A stretch of DNA of 64,000 nt from Paenibacillus melissococcoides (GCA_944800085.1 CALYLO010000009.1:38501-102500); one strand, 5' to 3'; shown: positions 1 through 10,450, counted from the first letter of the stretch. Notes: generated by a model from the sequence alone, not told the origin. Numbers and translations are program-made.

Positions 1-217
1 TTTGCAGGAGGACGCGTGATTCTCTTCTATTATCTTGGCAAAGCAGCCTCTCACAGGTTTACAATCTATCAAGCTGGGCGATACTGATTCATAGAACGGC
101 CCGGGACGGTTCATCGAACGTGCATGCACGCGAGGGACTCGTTCCGGGTTTTTTGTGTCTTGTTATCGTTTTGTAGGAAAAAGGATGCTGCTAGGTTAAG
201 AGGGAGGGAAACTACGA
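1..217. other. upstream region of the MoxR operon
   Basis: No recognisable gene. An AGGAGG-like site at about 6-11 precedes a GTG-initiated 23-codon reading frame (16-87) of unknown meaning. It may be a leader peptide or chance. The region should hold the promoter of the MoxR operon, but I see no convincing -35/-10 pair. GAGGGA at about 201-208 serves the 218 start. Confidence 0.3.
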
Positions 218-1372
218 ATGGAAATGAGTGGACATCAGGACCGCACCGTGGAGCAGGATGTATGGCTGGCGTCGTTCGCGGAGCGGGGCTGGCCGGCGTT
301 CCTGGACCGGATGGGGCAGGTCGTCGTCGGCAAAAGGGAGGTCATCCGCCTGGCCGGCTTGGCGATGCTGTCCGGCGGGCATATTTTGATGGAGGATGTG
401 CCGGGCGTCGGCAAGACGCTGCTGGCCCGGGCGCTCGCGCGGACGGCAGGAGGAAGCTTCCGGCGCATCCAGATGACGCCGGATATGATGCCGGCCGATA
501 TTACGGGCAGCATGGTATGGGAGCCGGCCTCGGGCGGGCTGCGGTATAGCGAGGGAGCGTTGTTCGGCAACGTCGTGCTGGCCGACGAGCTGAACCGCGC
601 GCCGGCGCGAACTCAATCGGCGCTGCTCGAAGCGATGGAGGAAGGGACAGTGACGGTGGACGGGACGACGCGCGCCTTGCCGCAGCCCTTTTTCGTCATT
701 GCGACGCAGAATCCGTTGGCCTTCGAAGGCACGTATCGAATTCCGGAGGCGGAGATGGACCGCTTCGCGATCCGGCTGTCGCTGGGCTATCCGGGAGTGG
801 AGCAGGAAGCGGACATGCTCCTCCATCAGCAGGAGGAGTCGCCGCTCGCGCGCGTGAAGCCGCTCTGGACGCCGGAGGAATGGCAGTTGCTCGTCCGCCG
901 GATCCGCGAGGTGCATCTCGATGCGGCGCTATGCAGGTACATGGCGGACATCGCGCATGCGACCCGGGCGCACCCGGCGGTGAAGCTGGGCATCAGTCCG
1001 CGGGCGACGCTGTCGCTCATGCGGGTGGCCCAGGCTCACGCCTGGACTGAGGGGCGCACCTATGCGCTTCCGGAGGACGTGAAGGCGGTGGCCCATCCGG
1101 TGCTGGCGCACCGCCTTCATCTGCAGCGCGAGGCGCTGCTTGCCGGGACGACGGAAGCGGATGTCGTCGCCGAGGTGCTGCGCACGACGCCGGTTCCGGT
1201 CTTCCCGGCGGCACAGACCGGAGGCGGCAGATCCGCGGCGAAGTCTTCCCGCCGGGACAAGCGGGGGATCCCGGCCGCCGGTGCCGCGCCGATGGTGCAG
1301 GTGACCCTGGCCGGCGATGGAGCGGCGCAGCCGTCCGCCGGGCGGTTCCGGCTCGGCGGGTGGTTCCGGTGA
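218..1372 (+). CDS. MoxR-family AAA+ ATPase
   Basis: 384-residue cytoplasmic AAA+ ATPase of the MoxR family, thought to act as a chaperone for membrane-associated partners. Walker A is GVGKT near residues 63-67 (EDVPGVGKT context). Walker B with the MoxR-typical LADELNRAP follows near residues 122-131. The AAA lid domain occupies the C-terminal third, then a Gly/Arg/Pro-rich tail of about 60 residues. It is the first gene of a translationally coupled trio with a DUF58 protein and a transglutaminase-like membrane protein, the classic MoxR-DUF58-TGase arrangement of Bacillota. The exact substrate is unknown. The family call is firm. Confidence 0.93.
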   Translation: MEMSGHQDRTVEQDVWLASFAERGWPAFLDRMGQVVVGKREVIRLAGLAMLSGGHILMEDVPGVGKTLLARALARTAGGSFRRIQMTPDMMPADITGSMVWEPASGGLRYSEGALFGNVVLADELNRAPARTQSALLEAMEEGTVTVDGTTRALPQPFFVIATQNPLAFEGTYRIPEAEMDRFAIRLSLGYPGVEQEADMLLHQQEESPLARVKPLWTPEEWQLLVRRIREVHLDAALCRYMADIAHATRAHPAVKLGISPRATLSLMRVAQAHAWTEGRTYALPEDVKAVAHPVLAHRLHLQREALLAGTTEADVVAEVLRTTPVPVFPAAQTGGGRSAAKSSRRDKRGIPAAGAAPMVQVTLAGDGAAQPSAGRFRLGGWFR

Positions 1373-2709
1373 AGCGGACCGCATTCCCTATTGGCCGCTT
1401 CCTGCTCACCGCCGCCGGCTGCGCCGTGCTGGCGACAGCGGGCTGGGCCCGGAACAGCCCGGCGGAGCTTTTTGTGGCGGCCCTGCTGGGCGCCATGCTG
1501 CTGAACGGCGTGCGGCTGCATGTCATCGGCCGGAAGCTCGCAGGCGTCCGGCTTGTCAATGAGCTGCAACAGGCGGAGCATGGCGTGCCGGGGGCCGCTC
1601 CCGGCAGCCTCGCCTTCCGCGTGGCGTTAAGCGGCGCGAAGCGCTGGCCCGTGCGCTGGCTGACGGTGGAGGAGGCGTGGACGCGCACAGGCGGAGACGG
1701 CGGCGTCTGGATATGCCGCCGCCTGTTGTTCCTGCGCCAGGGCGAGGAGACGCGCTGCACCGTCTCCTTCGAGGGCGCGCCGCGCGGTGTGTACCGCCTG
1801 TCGCGGACCGAACTCGCCTATGGCGACCTGTTCGGCTGGTTCGGCGGCCGGGTGCGGCTGGATATCGCGCTGGCGGCGGCAGAGCCGCAGCCGGTGCTGG
1901 TCATTCCGCCGCCCCCGGTGCGCGCCGCCGCGCTGCCGCCCGCTAAGCCGGCAGCCGCGCATGAGCCCGGCCCGCCGCCGCTGGCCGGCGCCGCCGACGC
2001 GGCAGACGGAGGCGTGCCTGCCCCGTCTGCCGGAGGAATGCGCGGCGTCGAGCTGCAGGCGTACCGGCCGGGCACGCCCCTGCGCGCCATCGATTGGCGC
2101 ACGTATGCCAAACGGCGTGTGCTCGCGGTCCGCGCACTGGAAGCGGACGGCTGCGCCCCGGCCGACATCGCCATGGATGATGTTCCATGGCGGTCGGAGG
2201 CTCAAGCCGGACAGCACGCGCCTATGGAGGCGGTGCTGTCCGCTGCTGCCGCGGCCGTGCGCGCCGCTGCAGAGGCCGGGCGGCCCGTTCGCCTGCTGCG
2301 GCTGAGCGACGGGGCCGTCGCCGCCGGAGCCCGGCAGGCGCTGGCCGCCTTGGCGGCGGAACGGCCCGGCCCTGCGGCGCCGGTCGGCTGGGATGCGCCG
2401 CAGCCGCCGGGCGCCGGGCCAAACGGCGCGGCGCGCTGGCACGCCGCTGAGCCCTCGCCGCCGATCCGCGCGGTGACGCTGATCAGCTACCGGGAGGATC
2501 CCGTTGTGCTCGACCGGCTGCATGACGCGGCGGAAGAGGCGCGGCTAGACGGCTGGCTGACGGCCGCGCGCTGGCCGCAAGCAAGCGCCGCGGCAGCGCC
2601 GGCTTCGCCGGGGGCCTTCCTCTGGATGGAACAGTCTGTATCCTGCGCCAGCATAGGAAGGAGGGAGAGCGATGCGCTTACGTTATATCGGCCGATCCGC
2701 CAAGCGTGA
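1369..2709 (+). CDS. DUF58 domain-containing protein
   Basis: About 446 residues. Two N-terminal hydrophobic segments (roughly residues 8-45) anchor it in the membrane. The DUF58 core is visible around the motif [27 protein letters not shown] (broken here as [13 protein letters not shown] then RTYAKRR) near residue 230. The start is taken as GTG at 1369, which gives a 4-bp GTGA overlap with the upstream MoxR stop. A GTG three codons upstream (1360) is also in frame. The sequence is very GC-rich and alanine-rich in the second half. It probably works with MoxR on assembly of an envelope complex. Function beyond the family is not established. Confidence 0.88.
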   Translation: MKRTAFPIGRFLLTAAGCAVLATAGWARNSPAELFVAALLGAMLLNGVRLHVIGRKLAGVRLVNELQQAEHGVPGAAPGSLAFRVALSGAKRWPVRWLTVEEAWTRTGGDGGVWICRRLLFLRQGEETRCTVSFEGAPRGVYRLSRTELAYGDLFGWFGGRVRLDIALAAAEPQPVLVIPPPPVRAAALPPAKPAAAHEPGPPPLAGAADAADGGVPAPSAGGMRGVELQAYRPGTPLRAIDWRTYAKRRVLAVRALEADGCAPADIAMDDVPWRSEAQAGQHAPMEAVLSAAAAAVRAAAEAGRPVRLLRLSDGAVAAGARQALAALAAERPGPAAPVGWDAPQPPGAGPNGAARWHAAEPSPPIRAVTLISYREDPVVLDRLHDAAEEARLDGWLTAARWPQASAAAAPASPGAFLWMEQSVSCASIGRRESDALTLYRPIRQA

Positions 2710-5299
2710 CGGCCAAGTGACACTGCGCCCGTTGGTCAGCGGCAGCGAACCAACCGGAAGGCGGACCGCGGCCGAATGGGCGAAGCAGGCCGCCTTCACC
2801 GGGCTGCTGTTCGCCTTGTTCGCCGAATGGTTCTATCCGTTGAAGCGGCTCGGTCCGCATATCGATTTGCATGATATCCGTCCGTTTTTGGGGGCGATCG
2901 CCATCTTTCTCGCCGTGGGGCTGATCGTCCGGAGCCGAACCCTGTCGATCGCGCTCCGCAGCGTTACGGCGATCGCGGTAACGGCGTGGATGTTCGGAGC
3001 CGCTTCCCTGCACTATGCGGCAGCGGGTGACGGCGGTCTCCTGGGCGCTCTCCGCGAGTCGGTTGCGGCAGGCGTCTCGATGCTCGGTTCCGCGTTGGCT
3101 GCCGATGCGGAACGGTGGATGGCGGGGGAGTGGCTTCGGACGAGCGGCGAAGTCCGCACCTTGCTGTTACTCGCCGGTTGGGCGATGCTGACGGCCTCCA
3201 TACAGGCGCAAATGCTGACCCGGCGGACGGTGCTGTTTTTCAGCGTGGCCACGATCTGCTATCTCTTCGGGTTTCAATGGGGCTACGGCCTCGAGGTGAC
3301 CGAGGCCGTCATTCGCGCGGCAGGCTGGGGCCTGCTGCTGTCCGCCTGCCTCCATCTTGACCGTCGGCTGGCCGAGGATACCGAGCGATCGAAGACACCC
3401 GGCATCCGGCCTGTACGATGGCTGGGCCAAGCGGCGCTGGTGACGCTGCTCATCGTAGGCATCGGCTTCGGCCTGTCCCGGATGCCCGACTGGACACCGC
3501 CCGAGAGTCTGCCTTCGCTGCGCGAGTGGACGCAATCGCTGGCCGTCTCGGCGAATGAATGGGGCGCGGCCCGTTCGGCAGCGGAGAATGCGTCCTTGCG
3601 GGGCACGACGATAGGCACGACCGGATACAGTACGGATGATACGGAGCTGGGCGGCGCGCTTCGCGATGATCCCCGCATCCTGTTCACGGCGGAATCGCCG
3701 GAGCCGACGTATTGGCGGGGAGAGAGCAAATCGCGCTATACCGGCCGGGGCTGGGCCTCAGCGGACACCGCACAAGAAGAAACGGTGGATGGATCCGGGC
3801 GGCTCCAGCTTCCCGATTCTCCGGTGTCGGGATGGTCCGAGCCGTTGACGCAGACGGTTCGCTGGCAAGCCTATGTTCCGCATCTGCCGCTTGTCCTCGG
3901 CGGCCGGCCGGAACGGCTGGTGTCATGGATGCCGGACGGGGAGACGGAGGCTCCGCCCCAAGGGGGGACGACGCTGCGCTACGACCCGCCAGGCGAACGG
4001 TATGCCCCTGGCGCGAGTGCGCCAGCCGGAGCACGGCTCGCCTATCAATATGAGACTCGCGTGCTCAGGGCCGATGCGGCGATGCTGCGGGACGTGCCGA
4101 AGCTGTCGCCTGAAGAGAGGGCGCGATGGAGCGAGGAGCTTCAGCTCCCGGCTGAACTCCCGGAGCGGGTGCGGGAGCTCGGCGATCGGCTGGCCGAAGG
4201 ATCGGCGGGGCCGTATGAGACCGTGCGCCGCATGCAGTCATTTCTGCTCCAGGAATACGCCTATACCAAAAGCGATACCGAAGTGCCGCCGGCGGGCAGG
4301 GACTTCGTGGATTATTTTCTGTTCGAGGCGAGACAGGGCTATTGCAATCACTTCTCGAGCGCGATGGCGGTTCTGCTGCGCACCCAGGGCATTCCGGCGC
4401 GCTGGGTGAAGGGCTTCGCGCCCGGAGAGCAGACCGGGCCTGGGCAGTATACGGTCCGGGCATCCGATGCGCATGCCTGGGTGGAGGTGTATTTCCCGAC
4501 GGTCGGCTGGGTGCCGTTCGAGGCGACCCCGCCTGCGGGAATGGCCGCAGCGGCAGAGGTTCCGGCGGACGCAGTGATAGCGGCCGTACCGGGACAAGCG
4601 GCACTTGCAGCCAATGGAGCGGCTGCCTCGGATGGAGACGCCGATGCGGCGTTCGTTACGTCAGCGCAGGTGCGCGAGCTGCTGGAGCAATCGCTTCAGT
4701 CGAAGGAATCGGCGTCGGGCTGGGAACGGGTACGGCGCTGGGGGGAGACGGCGCTTCATGCCGGGAAGCAGGGGCTGAACGCCATCGGGCAGCATCTCGC
4801 TGCGGAATGGGAGGCCTTGACCCGAATCGGGACGCTTCGCAGCGATGAACAGGCGGAGGCAGGGGCGGGGATGTTGGGGCTGCTTCGATTTGTGGCCCTC
4901 CGCCTGCCGGTCCTGGCAATCGGTGCGCTGTGGCTGGCTCTGGTGACGGCGTGGTTTATGCGGAAGCATTGGCGGCGCCTGGCTCCGGAGCGCAAGCTGC
5001 GGCGTCTCCTCCGGCTGCAGCAGCGCAGCTTCCAGAATGAACGGCTGCAGGAAATGGGGCGGATCGCCTGGCAGCTCCTTGAGCGGAAATACGGGCTGCG
5101 CCCGATCGGCATGACCTGGAGCGAGTATATTTCCGAGAAGCGCGACGATCCCGAGCTGCTGCCGTCGGCGGCTGATCCGGTGCTGCAGCAGTTCATCCGC
5201 GACTGCAATGCGCTGCTGTTCGCGGGCCGGCATGCGGAGAGAGCCGTACGGCAGCGCTTCCTGGAAGGCTGCGCATTCGTGCTGCGCCAGTGTACATGA
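2672..5299 (+). CDS. transglutaminase-like membrane protein (TgpA type)
   Basis: 875 residues. The N-terminal third is a multi-pass membrane domain (about six hydrophobic segments, residues 35-260). A periplasm-facing transglutaminase-like domain follows, with catalytic Cys in [22 protein letters not shown] (GYCNHFSS, then about residue 555), His in SDAHAWVEV and Asp/Glu in the following [10 protein letters not shown] segment. A further membrane segment near residue 745-770 precedes a cytoplasmic C-terminal DUF4129-like tail. The ATG at 2672 has AAGGAGGG just upstream and overlaps the DUF58 gene by 38 bp. It closes the operon, and the DUF3488/TGase/DUF4129 architecture is typical. Confidence 0.92.
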   Translation: MRLRYIGRSAKRDGQVTLRPLVSGSEPTGRRTAAEWAKQAAFTGLLFALFAEWFYPLKRLGPHIDLHDIRPFLGAIAIFLAVGLIVRSRTLSIALRSVTAIAVTAWMFGAASLHYAAAGDGGLLGALRESVAAGVSMLGSALAADAERWMAGEWLRTSGEVRTLLLLAGWAMLTASIQAQMLTRRTVLFFSVATICYLFGFQWGYGLEVTEAVIRAAGWGLLLSACLHLDRRLAEDTERSKTPGIRPVRWLGQAALVTLLIVGIGFGLSRMPDWTPPESLPSLREWTQSLAVSANEWGAARSAAENASLRGTTIGTTGYSTDDTELGGALRDDPRILFTAESPEPTYWRGESKSRYTGRGWASADTAQEETVDGSGRLQLPDSPVSGWSEPLTQTVRWQAYVPHLPLVLGGRPERLVSWMPDGETEAPPQGGTTLRYDPPGERYAPGASAPAGARLAYQYETRVLRADAAMLRDVPKLSPEERARWSEELQLPAELPERVRELGDRLAEGSAGPYETVRRMQSFLLQEYAYTKSDTEVPPAGRDFVDYFLFEARQGYCNHFSSAMAVLLRTQGIPARWVKGFAPGEQTGPGQYTVRASDAHAWVEVYFPTVGWVPFEATPPAGMAAAAEVPADAVIAAVPGQAALAANGAAASDGDADAAFVTSAQVRELLEQSLQSKESASGWERVRRWGETALHAGKQGLNAIGQHLAAEWEALTRIGTLRSDEQAEAGAGMLGLLRFVALRLPVLAIGALWLALVTAWFMRKHWRRLAPERKLRRLLRLQQRSFQNERLQEMGRIAWQLLERKYGLRPIGMTWSEYISEKRDDPELLPSAADPVLQQFIRDCNALLFAGRHAERAVRQRFLEGCAFVLRQCT

Positions 5300-5550
5300 G
5301 TGAGGAGGCGCGGTTCACATAGAGATTGGCGGCAAGAGAGACGGAAGGGGCGGCGACCAGGATTCGGCCGCCCTGTTCGTCTTGGGGCGTCTTTGCGGAC
5401 AGCTTGGAGTTCTGGCCGCTGCGTTCCTGCCTAACGATAGCTGGTGTTGTATGACCAGGTCCCTTTTCAACCGCCGAGACGGGCAGTATAATTTACCATA
5501 TGATCCTAAGGCAGTGAACTCGAATTTAGATAGACATGGGGAGGCGGAGC
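5300..5550. promoter_or_regulatory. spacer with putative terminator and lacI promoter
   Basis: A GC hairpin at about 5349-5377 (GGGCGGC/GCCGCCC) may end the upstream operon. A TATAAT at 5487-5492 lies 16 bp after TTTCAA (5465-5470), a plausible vegetative promoter for the LacI-family gene at 5551. Confidence 0.4.
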
Positions 5551-6609
5551 ATGGCTACATTAAAAGATATTGCTGAACGGGTCGGCGTCTCCATCTCCAC
5601 CGTATCACGGGTGGTGAACGGGGATGACAGCCGCCGGATAAGCGACGAGACGAAGCAGAAAATATGGCAGGCTGCCAAGCAGCTGAATTACCGCGCCAAG
5701 CCTGCCCAGAAATCAGCCGCCGGGGCGAAGCGGTCGCCGAAGCATTCCGCGCCATTGACGATCGGCTGCATTTTGTCCTTGCCGGACAATAAATATAATC
5801 ATCCTTATTTTTCCCCCATCATCCAGGGAATCGAAGCGAAGCTGATGGAGGAAGGGATCTCGCTGGCGTTCCTTCATACCCAGGCGGAGTTGAAGAGCGG
5901 CGCAGTGCGGGAAGCGCTAATGCACGATCGGGCGTTGAACGGCGTCATCTGCATCGAAGGGATGGAGCCGGAAATGTACCGCTGGCTCAAGGAGCGGGTG
6001 CCGGTCATTATTGGCATCGATGTGGCGGATCCGGACATTCCAATCATTTCCTATGACCGGTTGGATGCGGCTCGCATCGCCGTGCGCCACCTGCTGGAGC
6101 TCGGGCATACCGACATCGGCTTCATCGGGGGCGCGGGCCTGCTCGGGCGCATGGAGCGGGAGAAGCGGTACCGGGGCTACAAAATGGCATTGAACGAAGC
6201 GAATTGCTCCTTCCGTTCCGACTGGGTCATCGATGCCCAATGGGATGCCGACCGGAGCTATCAGGGCATGAAGCGCCTGCTGGAGCGGCAAGAGCGGCCG
6301 ACGGCGATGTTCTGCGCGAGCGACATGATGGCGATTGCGGCCATGCGTGCCGCCACGGAGCTGGGGCTGTCGATTCCCCGCGATATCGCCTTCATCGGGA
6401 TCGACGACATTGAATTTTCAAAATACAGCTCGCCGCCGCTCTCCTCGGTCCATATCCCGAAATACGAGATGGGCTACACGGCCGCCAAAATATTGCTGGA
6501 CAGCTTGCACCAGCCATATCCTTACCCGTTCCGGATGCTGCTGCCGTTCCATCTGCAAATCCGGGAATCGAGCCGGCCGCCGGAACGAAAAGCGCCTGCG
6601 GACGGGTAG
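5551..6609 (+). CDS. LacI-family transcriptional regulator
   Basis: 352 residues. The N-terminal LacI helix-turn-helix reads ATLKDIAERVGVSISTVSRV (split for length: the HTH spans residues 2-24) with hinge RISDETKQKIWQAAKQLNYR. A periplasmic-binding-protein-like effector domain follows, including FCASDMMAIAAMRAATELG and IGIDDIEFSKYSSPPLSS. An in-frame ATG lies 15 bp upstream (5536), but GGGGAGGCGG sits between the two, so 5551 is the start. It stands alone between an operon and a long non-coding stretch. No sugar gene is adjacent, so its target and ligand cannot be inferred. Confidence 0.9.
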   Translation: MATLKDIAERVGVSISTVSRVVNGDDSRRISDETKQKIWQAAKQLNYRAKPAQKSAAGAKRSPKHSAPLTIGCILSLPDNKYNHPYFSPIIQGIEAKLMEEGISLAFLHTQAELKSGAVREALMHDRALNGVICIEGMEPEMYRWLKERVPVIIGIDVADPDIPIISYDRLDAARIAVRHLLELGHTDIGFIGGAGLLGRMEREKRYRGYKMALNEANCSFRSDWVIDAQWDADRSYQGMKRLLERQERPTAMFCASDMMAIAAMRAATELGLSIPRDIAFIGIDDIEFSKYSSPPLSSVHIPKYEMGYTAAKILLDSLHQPYPYPFRMLLPFHLQIRESSRPPERKAPADG

Positions 6610-6656
6610 ACGGGACGATGCTCTCATCTCCCGCCCAATCGCGCTTCCAATCCTGG

Positions 6657-6694
6657 AACCTTCAATGAAGCCATGCCTTTGTTGGAGGTTTTTT
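6657..6694 (+). terminator. intrinsic terminator after lacI-family gene
   Basis: AACCTTCAA pairs with TTGGAGGTT across a 14-15 nt loop, followed by six T. Confidence 0.6.
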
Positions 6695-7403
6695 GATGCG
6701 TTCGGTAATGTTGGAGCTTTCCTTCCGCCCTGATAGGCGGCGTGTTCAAGACCGTGCCTTGCTGATTGGATGAATGGAGCGGACAGCGATCACCTCTTCA
6801 ATCTCCTTAGCTTCGCTCTCCCCTTCGTTCAGAAGCGGCACTCGCAGGCAGAACAAAGGATTCGCTGGGACTTGCCCGGAACGCCCGAGGATATCGGGGT
6901 TGGGGGTTTCACTTCTCCCTTCTTTTTTGCTCCTATTGTCGTCATCCGAGCGCATTTGGAATTTTCTTTCCTGACAGGAAGGGAGAGTGTAGCAAAGAAC
7001 CGGGAGAACGGTGCTGAAGGAGAAATTACCTGACCGGATGGGAGAATGAAGATAAGGCGAGATACCTGACCGGACGGGAGACTGAAGAAGAAGGAGAGTT
7101 ACCTGTCCGGACGGGAGAATGGAGATAACGGCGATCTACTGACCGGACGGGAAAATGGAAAGAGGGTGGATTCCCAGACCGAGCGAGTGAATAGAGACGA
7201 CAGAAAATCGCCTGACCCAATGGGATAATGCATGAAAGGAAGGAAGAAGGCAGAGGCTATCTCGTTTGAAGCTGGACCGCAGGCAACGCAACGCCACGAG
7301 GCACTCCATCACTGGAGCGCCTTCTCAATTGTTCGGAGAACGGGCAGCATGTTCCTGCTATCAAGCTATCTATTTTCATAATATCTATTTTCATAATCCA
7401 TAG
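6695..7403. repeat. non-coding region with degenerate 36-37 bp tandem repeat (minisatellite A, about 6970-7240)
   Basis: Six or seven head-to-tail units begin at about 7030, 7067, 7104, 7139, 7176 and 7212. A diverged unit lies near 6971. The conserved part of each is CTGACCGGACGGGAGAATG-like, i.e. CTGA-N6-GGGAGA-NTG, followed by a variable purine-rich 15-17 bp. Units are contiguous without spacers. Short reading frames across it have no ribosome binding site. The rest of the interval shows no gene. Confidence 0.75.
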
Positions 7404-7970
7404 TTATCTGTTCGCGGACGGGTAGTGCAGCAGGGTCATGTAGCGTATGGTGCGGTCGGTGCGGTTCGTATATGTATGAACCTGGTCGGCGGTGAAGCGC
7501 ATCGTCGTCTTCGGCTCCAGCACGTATTCGTCGCCGCCCAGCGAGACGTGAAGCACGCCGTCAATCACCATGATGAACTCTTCGACGCCGTCGTAGTGGG
7601 CTTCCGACACATGGGAGCAGCCCGGGTCCACCTCCACGCTGTACACCTCGAATCCCTTGTCCTGTTCAAAAGGAAAGATAGGAAACGTGCGGTATGCCCC
7701 TTCTTCCTCCACAAGCGGGGTAATATCCTCTATCTTAACGATCGACACGCTCGGCGTCGATTCTTCCATCAGGGTTGCGAAGGAGATGCGCAGGCCATTC
7801 ACAATTTTCCATAATACTGAAATGGTCGGATTCGATTCCCCTCGTTCGATTTGCCCGAGCATGCCTTTGCTGACGCCGGACATGTCCGACACCTGGTCCA
7901 GGGTCAGTCCCCGCGATTTGCGGATCTCTTGCAGGTTTTTCCCGATTTTTTTGTGGATCGGTTCTTGCAT
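7404..7970 (-). CDS. XRE-family regulator with C-terminal cupin domain
   Basis: 188 residues. An HTH_3 domain covers residues 5-65 (KIGKNLQEIRKSRGLTLDQV, then SDMSGVSKGMLGQIERGESNPT). A cupin fold follows, with SVEVDPGCSHVSEAHYDGVE, FIMVIDGVLHVSLGGDEYVL and a closing MRFTADQVHTY strand. Such XRE-cupin proteins bind a small ligand and control neighbouring catabolic genes. The start at 7970 has GAGGAG upstream. It is divergent from tdh-kbl with a 162-bp shared control region, so it probably regulates threonine degradation. A 970-codon frame runs through it and antisense to tdh-kbl, but only this C-terminal part is protein-like. Confidence 0.9.
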   Translation of the reverse strand: MQEPIHKKIGKNLQEIRKSRGLTLDQVSDMSGVSKGMLGQIERGESNPTISVLWKIVNGLRISFATLMEESTPSVSIVKIEDITPLVEEEGAYRTFPIFPFEQDKGFEVYSVEVDPGCSHVSEAHYDGVEEFIMVIDGVLHVSLGGDEYVLEPKTTMRFTADQVHTYTNRTDRTIRYMTLLHYPSANR

Positions 7971-8044
7971 GGCGGTTCTCCTCTCCCACTCTGTACCGGA
8001 TATCTGAAAACAATACAAAAGACCATGTACAATATAATGCACAT

Positions 8045-8064
8045 TTGTGTAGTATATTATACAA
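8045..8064. promoter_or_regulatory. inverted repeat in xre/tdh intergenic region, candidate operator
   Basis: TTGTGTA-N6-TATACAA forms an imperfect dyad (one mismatch) in the divergent promoter region. A related half-site TTGTACA occurs on the opposite strand near 8028. It is a candidate binding site of the XRE-cupin regulator, by position only. Confidence 0.4.
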
Positions 8065-8132
8065 CAGCATGAAGTATTGGTATCCGTTTTCTTTCTATTG
8101 TATGTAAAAAATAGGGGAGGAGCAATCCGTAA

Positions 8133-9179
8133 ATGACAGCGACGATGATCGGTTTGGTCAAGGCAGAACGCAAGCCTGGAGCCGTCTTGAAGGAAGTCCC
8201 GGTTCCGGCGTACGGCCCGGATGAAGTGTTGGTTCGCGTCAAGGCGTCCTCCATCTGCGGAACGGACGTTCATATTTATAAATGGGATGATTGGGCGGCC
8301 CGCACGGTCGTCACTCCGAATGTGTTCGGCCATGAATTTGCCGGCATCGTGGAGGCTGTCGGCGACCGGGTGACGAACGTGAAGGCGGGCGATCACGTAT
8401 CGGGGGAAGGCCATGTCGTCTGCGGCGTCTGCAAAGCGTGCCGCACCGGCAACGCTCATGTCTGCCCGCATACGCGCAGCTTCGGGATTACGCTGCCTGG
8501 CTGCTTCGGCGAATACGCCGTTCTGCGAGCCAGCAATGTCATCCAGAACGATCCGCAGCTTCCGTTTGAAATCGCTTGCTTGCAGGATCCGCTCGGCAAT
8601 GCCGTGCAGACGGTGCTGGCCGGAGACATTGTCGGCAAGAGTGTCGCTGTCGTCGGGGTCGGCCCGATCGGGCTGATGGCGATTGCGGTCGCGAAGGCGT
8701 GCGGCAGCGGAACGATTATGGCGGTGGACATCAATCCGTACCGGCTGGAGATGGCGAAGACGATGGGGGCCGATGTCATCGTCAACAGCAAGGAAGTGAA
8801 TTCGGTGCAGGCGATCCGGGAGGCGACGAACGGGGAAGGCGCGGAAGTGGTGCTGGAAATGTCCGGCCATCCCGATGCGATCCGCGACGCGTTGAAGGCG
8901 GCGGCCCAAGCCGGCCGCGTCTCGCTTCTGGGCATTCCGAGCAGGGAGGTAGCCTTCGATCTCGCGGAGGATGTCATTTTCAAAGGATTGCAGCTGGTAG
9001 GCATTACCGGGCGCCGCATGTATGATACGTGGTATCAGCTCAAAGGTCTGCTCGAACGGGGCCGAATCGATCTGACGCCGATCATTACGCACCGGCTTAC
9101 ATTGGACCGGTATGACGAAGCGTTCGACTTGATGTCTTCGGGGAATTGCGGCAAAATTGTATTTATCCACCAGCAGTAA
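8133..9179 (+). CDS. tdh: L-threonine 3-dehydrogenase
   Basis: 348 residues, the family's usual size, in the zinc-dependent medium-chain dehydrogenase family. Oxidises L-threonine to 2-amino-3-ketobutyrate with NAD+. Visible: catalytic zinc ligand in SSICGTDVHIYKWDDWA (a Tdh-specific stretch), GHEFAG, the structural-zinc loop CGVCKACRTGNAHVC, and the Rossmann motif GVGPIGLMAI near residues 174-183. An AGGGGAGG-type site precedes 8133. kbl follows 27 bp downstream, so the pair forms the threonine-to-glycine operon. Confidence 0.96.
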   Translation: MTATMIGLVKAERKPGAVLKEVPVPAYGPDEVLVRVKASSICGTDVHIYKWDDWAARTVVTPNVFGHEFAGIVEAVGDRVTNVKAGDHVSGEGHVVCGVCKACRTGNAHVCPHTRSFGITLPGCFGEYAVLRASNVIQNDPQLPFEIACLQDPLGNAVQTVLAGDIVGKSVAVVGVGPIGLMAIAVAKACGSGTIMAVDINPYRLEMAKTMGADVIVNSKEVNSVQAIREATNGEGAEVVLEMSGHPDAIRDALKAAAQAGRVSLLGIPSREVAFDLAEDVIFKGLQLVGITGRRMYDTWYQLKGLLERGRIDLTPIITHRLTLDRYDEAFDLMSSGNCGKIVFIHQQ

Positions 9180-9206
9180 CAAATACAGAGACGGAGGTGC
9201 GGCAGC

Positions 9207-10385
9207 ATGGCCGGATTTGATGTGATTGAGCAGCAATTGAAGGAATTGAAGGAGTCGGGCCGCTATCGTCCGCTTACCGTATGGGAAGGCGGATCGGATT
9301 CCTGGATGACGCTGCAGGGAGGCAAGCGCGTCCTGCAAATGTCGTCGAACAACTATTTGGGGCTGACGCAGCATCCCGCATTGAAGCAGGCGGCAGCGGA
9401 CGCGATTGCGAAGTACGGCGCCGGAGCCGGTTCCGTGCGGACGATTACGGGCACGCTCGACATCCATGACGAGCTGGAGCGCCGGCTGGCCGAATTCAAG
9501 GGCACGGAGGCGACGCTGGTATTCCAGTCGGGCTTTACGACGAACCAGGGGGTGCTGGCCTCGATTCTCGGGCCGGACGATGTCGTCATCAGCGATGAAT
9601 TGAACCATGCCAGCATCATCGACGGAATTCGCCTGACGAAGACGAACAAGCGCATTTATGCACATAAGGACATGGATCAGCTCGAAGCGGCGCTCAGGGA
9701 GAGCGGCGGCTTCCGCCAGCGGGTCGTCGTCACCGACGGGGTATTCAGCATGGACGGCGATATCGCCCCGCTGCCGCATATCGTCGAGCTGGCGGAACGG
9801 TATGACGCGATCGTCTATGTCGATGACGCCCATGCCAGCGGCGTGCTCGGCAAGCATGGCAAAGGCTCCACCGATCATTTCGGCTTGCATGGCCGGGTGC
9901 ATATCCAGGTCGGCACGCTGTCGAAGGCGATCGGCGCCGTCGGCGGCTATGTAGCCAGCTCGCATTCCTTGAAGGACTACTTGACCAATGTGGCGCGCTC
10001 GTTCCTGTTCAGCACGTCGCTGCCGCCTTCGGTAGCGGCCACCTGCCTTGCCGCGATCGAGGTGCTCAAGTCGGAGCCGGAATTGACCGAGCGGCTGTGG
10101 CGCAATGCCAACTCGTTCCGCAGCATGCTGCAGGCGGAAGGCTTCGACACCGGCGTGAGCGAGACGCCGATCATTCCGATTATCGTGGGCGATCCGGCCC
10201 GCACGAATCAATTTTCCCGCCGCCTGATGGAGGAGGGGATCTGCGCCCAGGGCATCGTCTATCCGACGGTCGCCATGGACAAAGGACGCGTCCGTCTCAT
10301 CGTGACGGCGCAGCATACGGATCAGGACCTCGCATTCGCCCGGGAAGTGCTGACGAAGGTCGGCAAAGAGTTCGGACTGATTTAA
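9207..10385 (+). CDS. kbl: 2-amino-3-ketobutyrate CoA ligase (glycine C-acetyltransferase)
   Basis: 392 residues. A PLP-dependent alpha-oxoamine synthase that cleaves 2-amino-3-ketobutyrate with CoA to glycine and acetyl-CoA, the step after Tdh. The PLP lysine sits in QVGTLSKAIGAVGGY near residue 240. DELNHASIIDG, VTDGVFSMDGD and YVDDAHASG are family landmarks. ACGGAGGTG precedes the ATG. The closest paralogues are 8-amino-7-oxononanoate synthases (BioF), but linkage to tdh settles the role. Confidence 0.95.
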   Translation: MAGFDVIEQQLKELKESGRYRPLTVWEGGSDSWMTLQGGKRVLQMSSNNYLGLTQHPALKQAAADAIAKYGAGAGSVRTITGTLDIHDELERRLAEFKGTEATLVFQSGFTTNQGVLASILGPDDVVISDELNHASIIDGIRLTKTNKRIYAHKDMDQLEAALRESGGFRQRVVVTDGVFSMDGDIAPLPHIVELAERYDAIVYVDDAHASGVLGKHGKGSTDHFGLHGRVHIQVGTLSKAIGAVGGYVASSHSLKDYLTNVARSFLFSTSLPPSVAATCLAAIEVLKSEPELTERLWRNANSFRSMLQAEGFDTGVSETPIIPIIVGDPARTNQFSRRLMEEGICAQGIVYPTVAMDKGRVRLIVTAQHTDQDLAFAREVLTKVGKEFGLI

Positions 10386-10410
10386 TTTTACGTTTTAGAT
10401 ATGTTTGTTT

Positions 10411-10450
10411 CGCCACTCTCTATCTATGCAGGAAGGAGGGTGGCTTTTTT
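10411..10450 (+). terminator. intrinsic terminator after kbl
   Basis: GCCACTCTC pairs with GGAGGGTGGC over a 14-nt loop and is followed by six T. Confidence 0.7.

Noticed and set aside
7030-7240. CRISPR-like 36-bp repeat array
   Set aside because: Units are contiguous without spacers, degenerate, and no cas gene is present. It is a minisatellite.
7404-10316. 970-codon open frame on the minus strand
   Set aside because: Most of it is antisense to tdh and kbl in GC-rich DNA, rich in Arg/His and without family motifs. Only the C-terminal 188 codons (XRE-cupin) with their own ribosome binding site are real.
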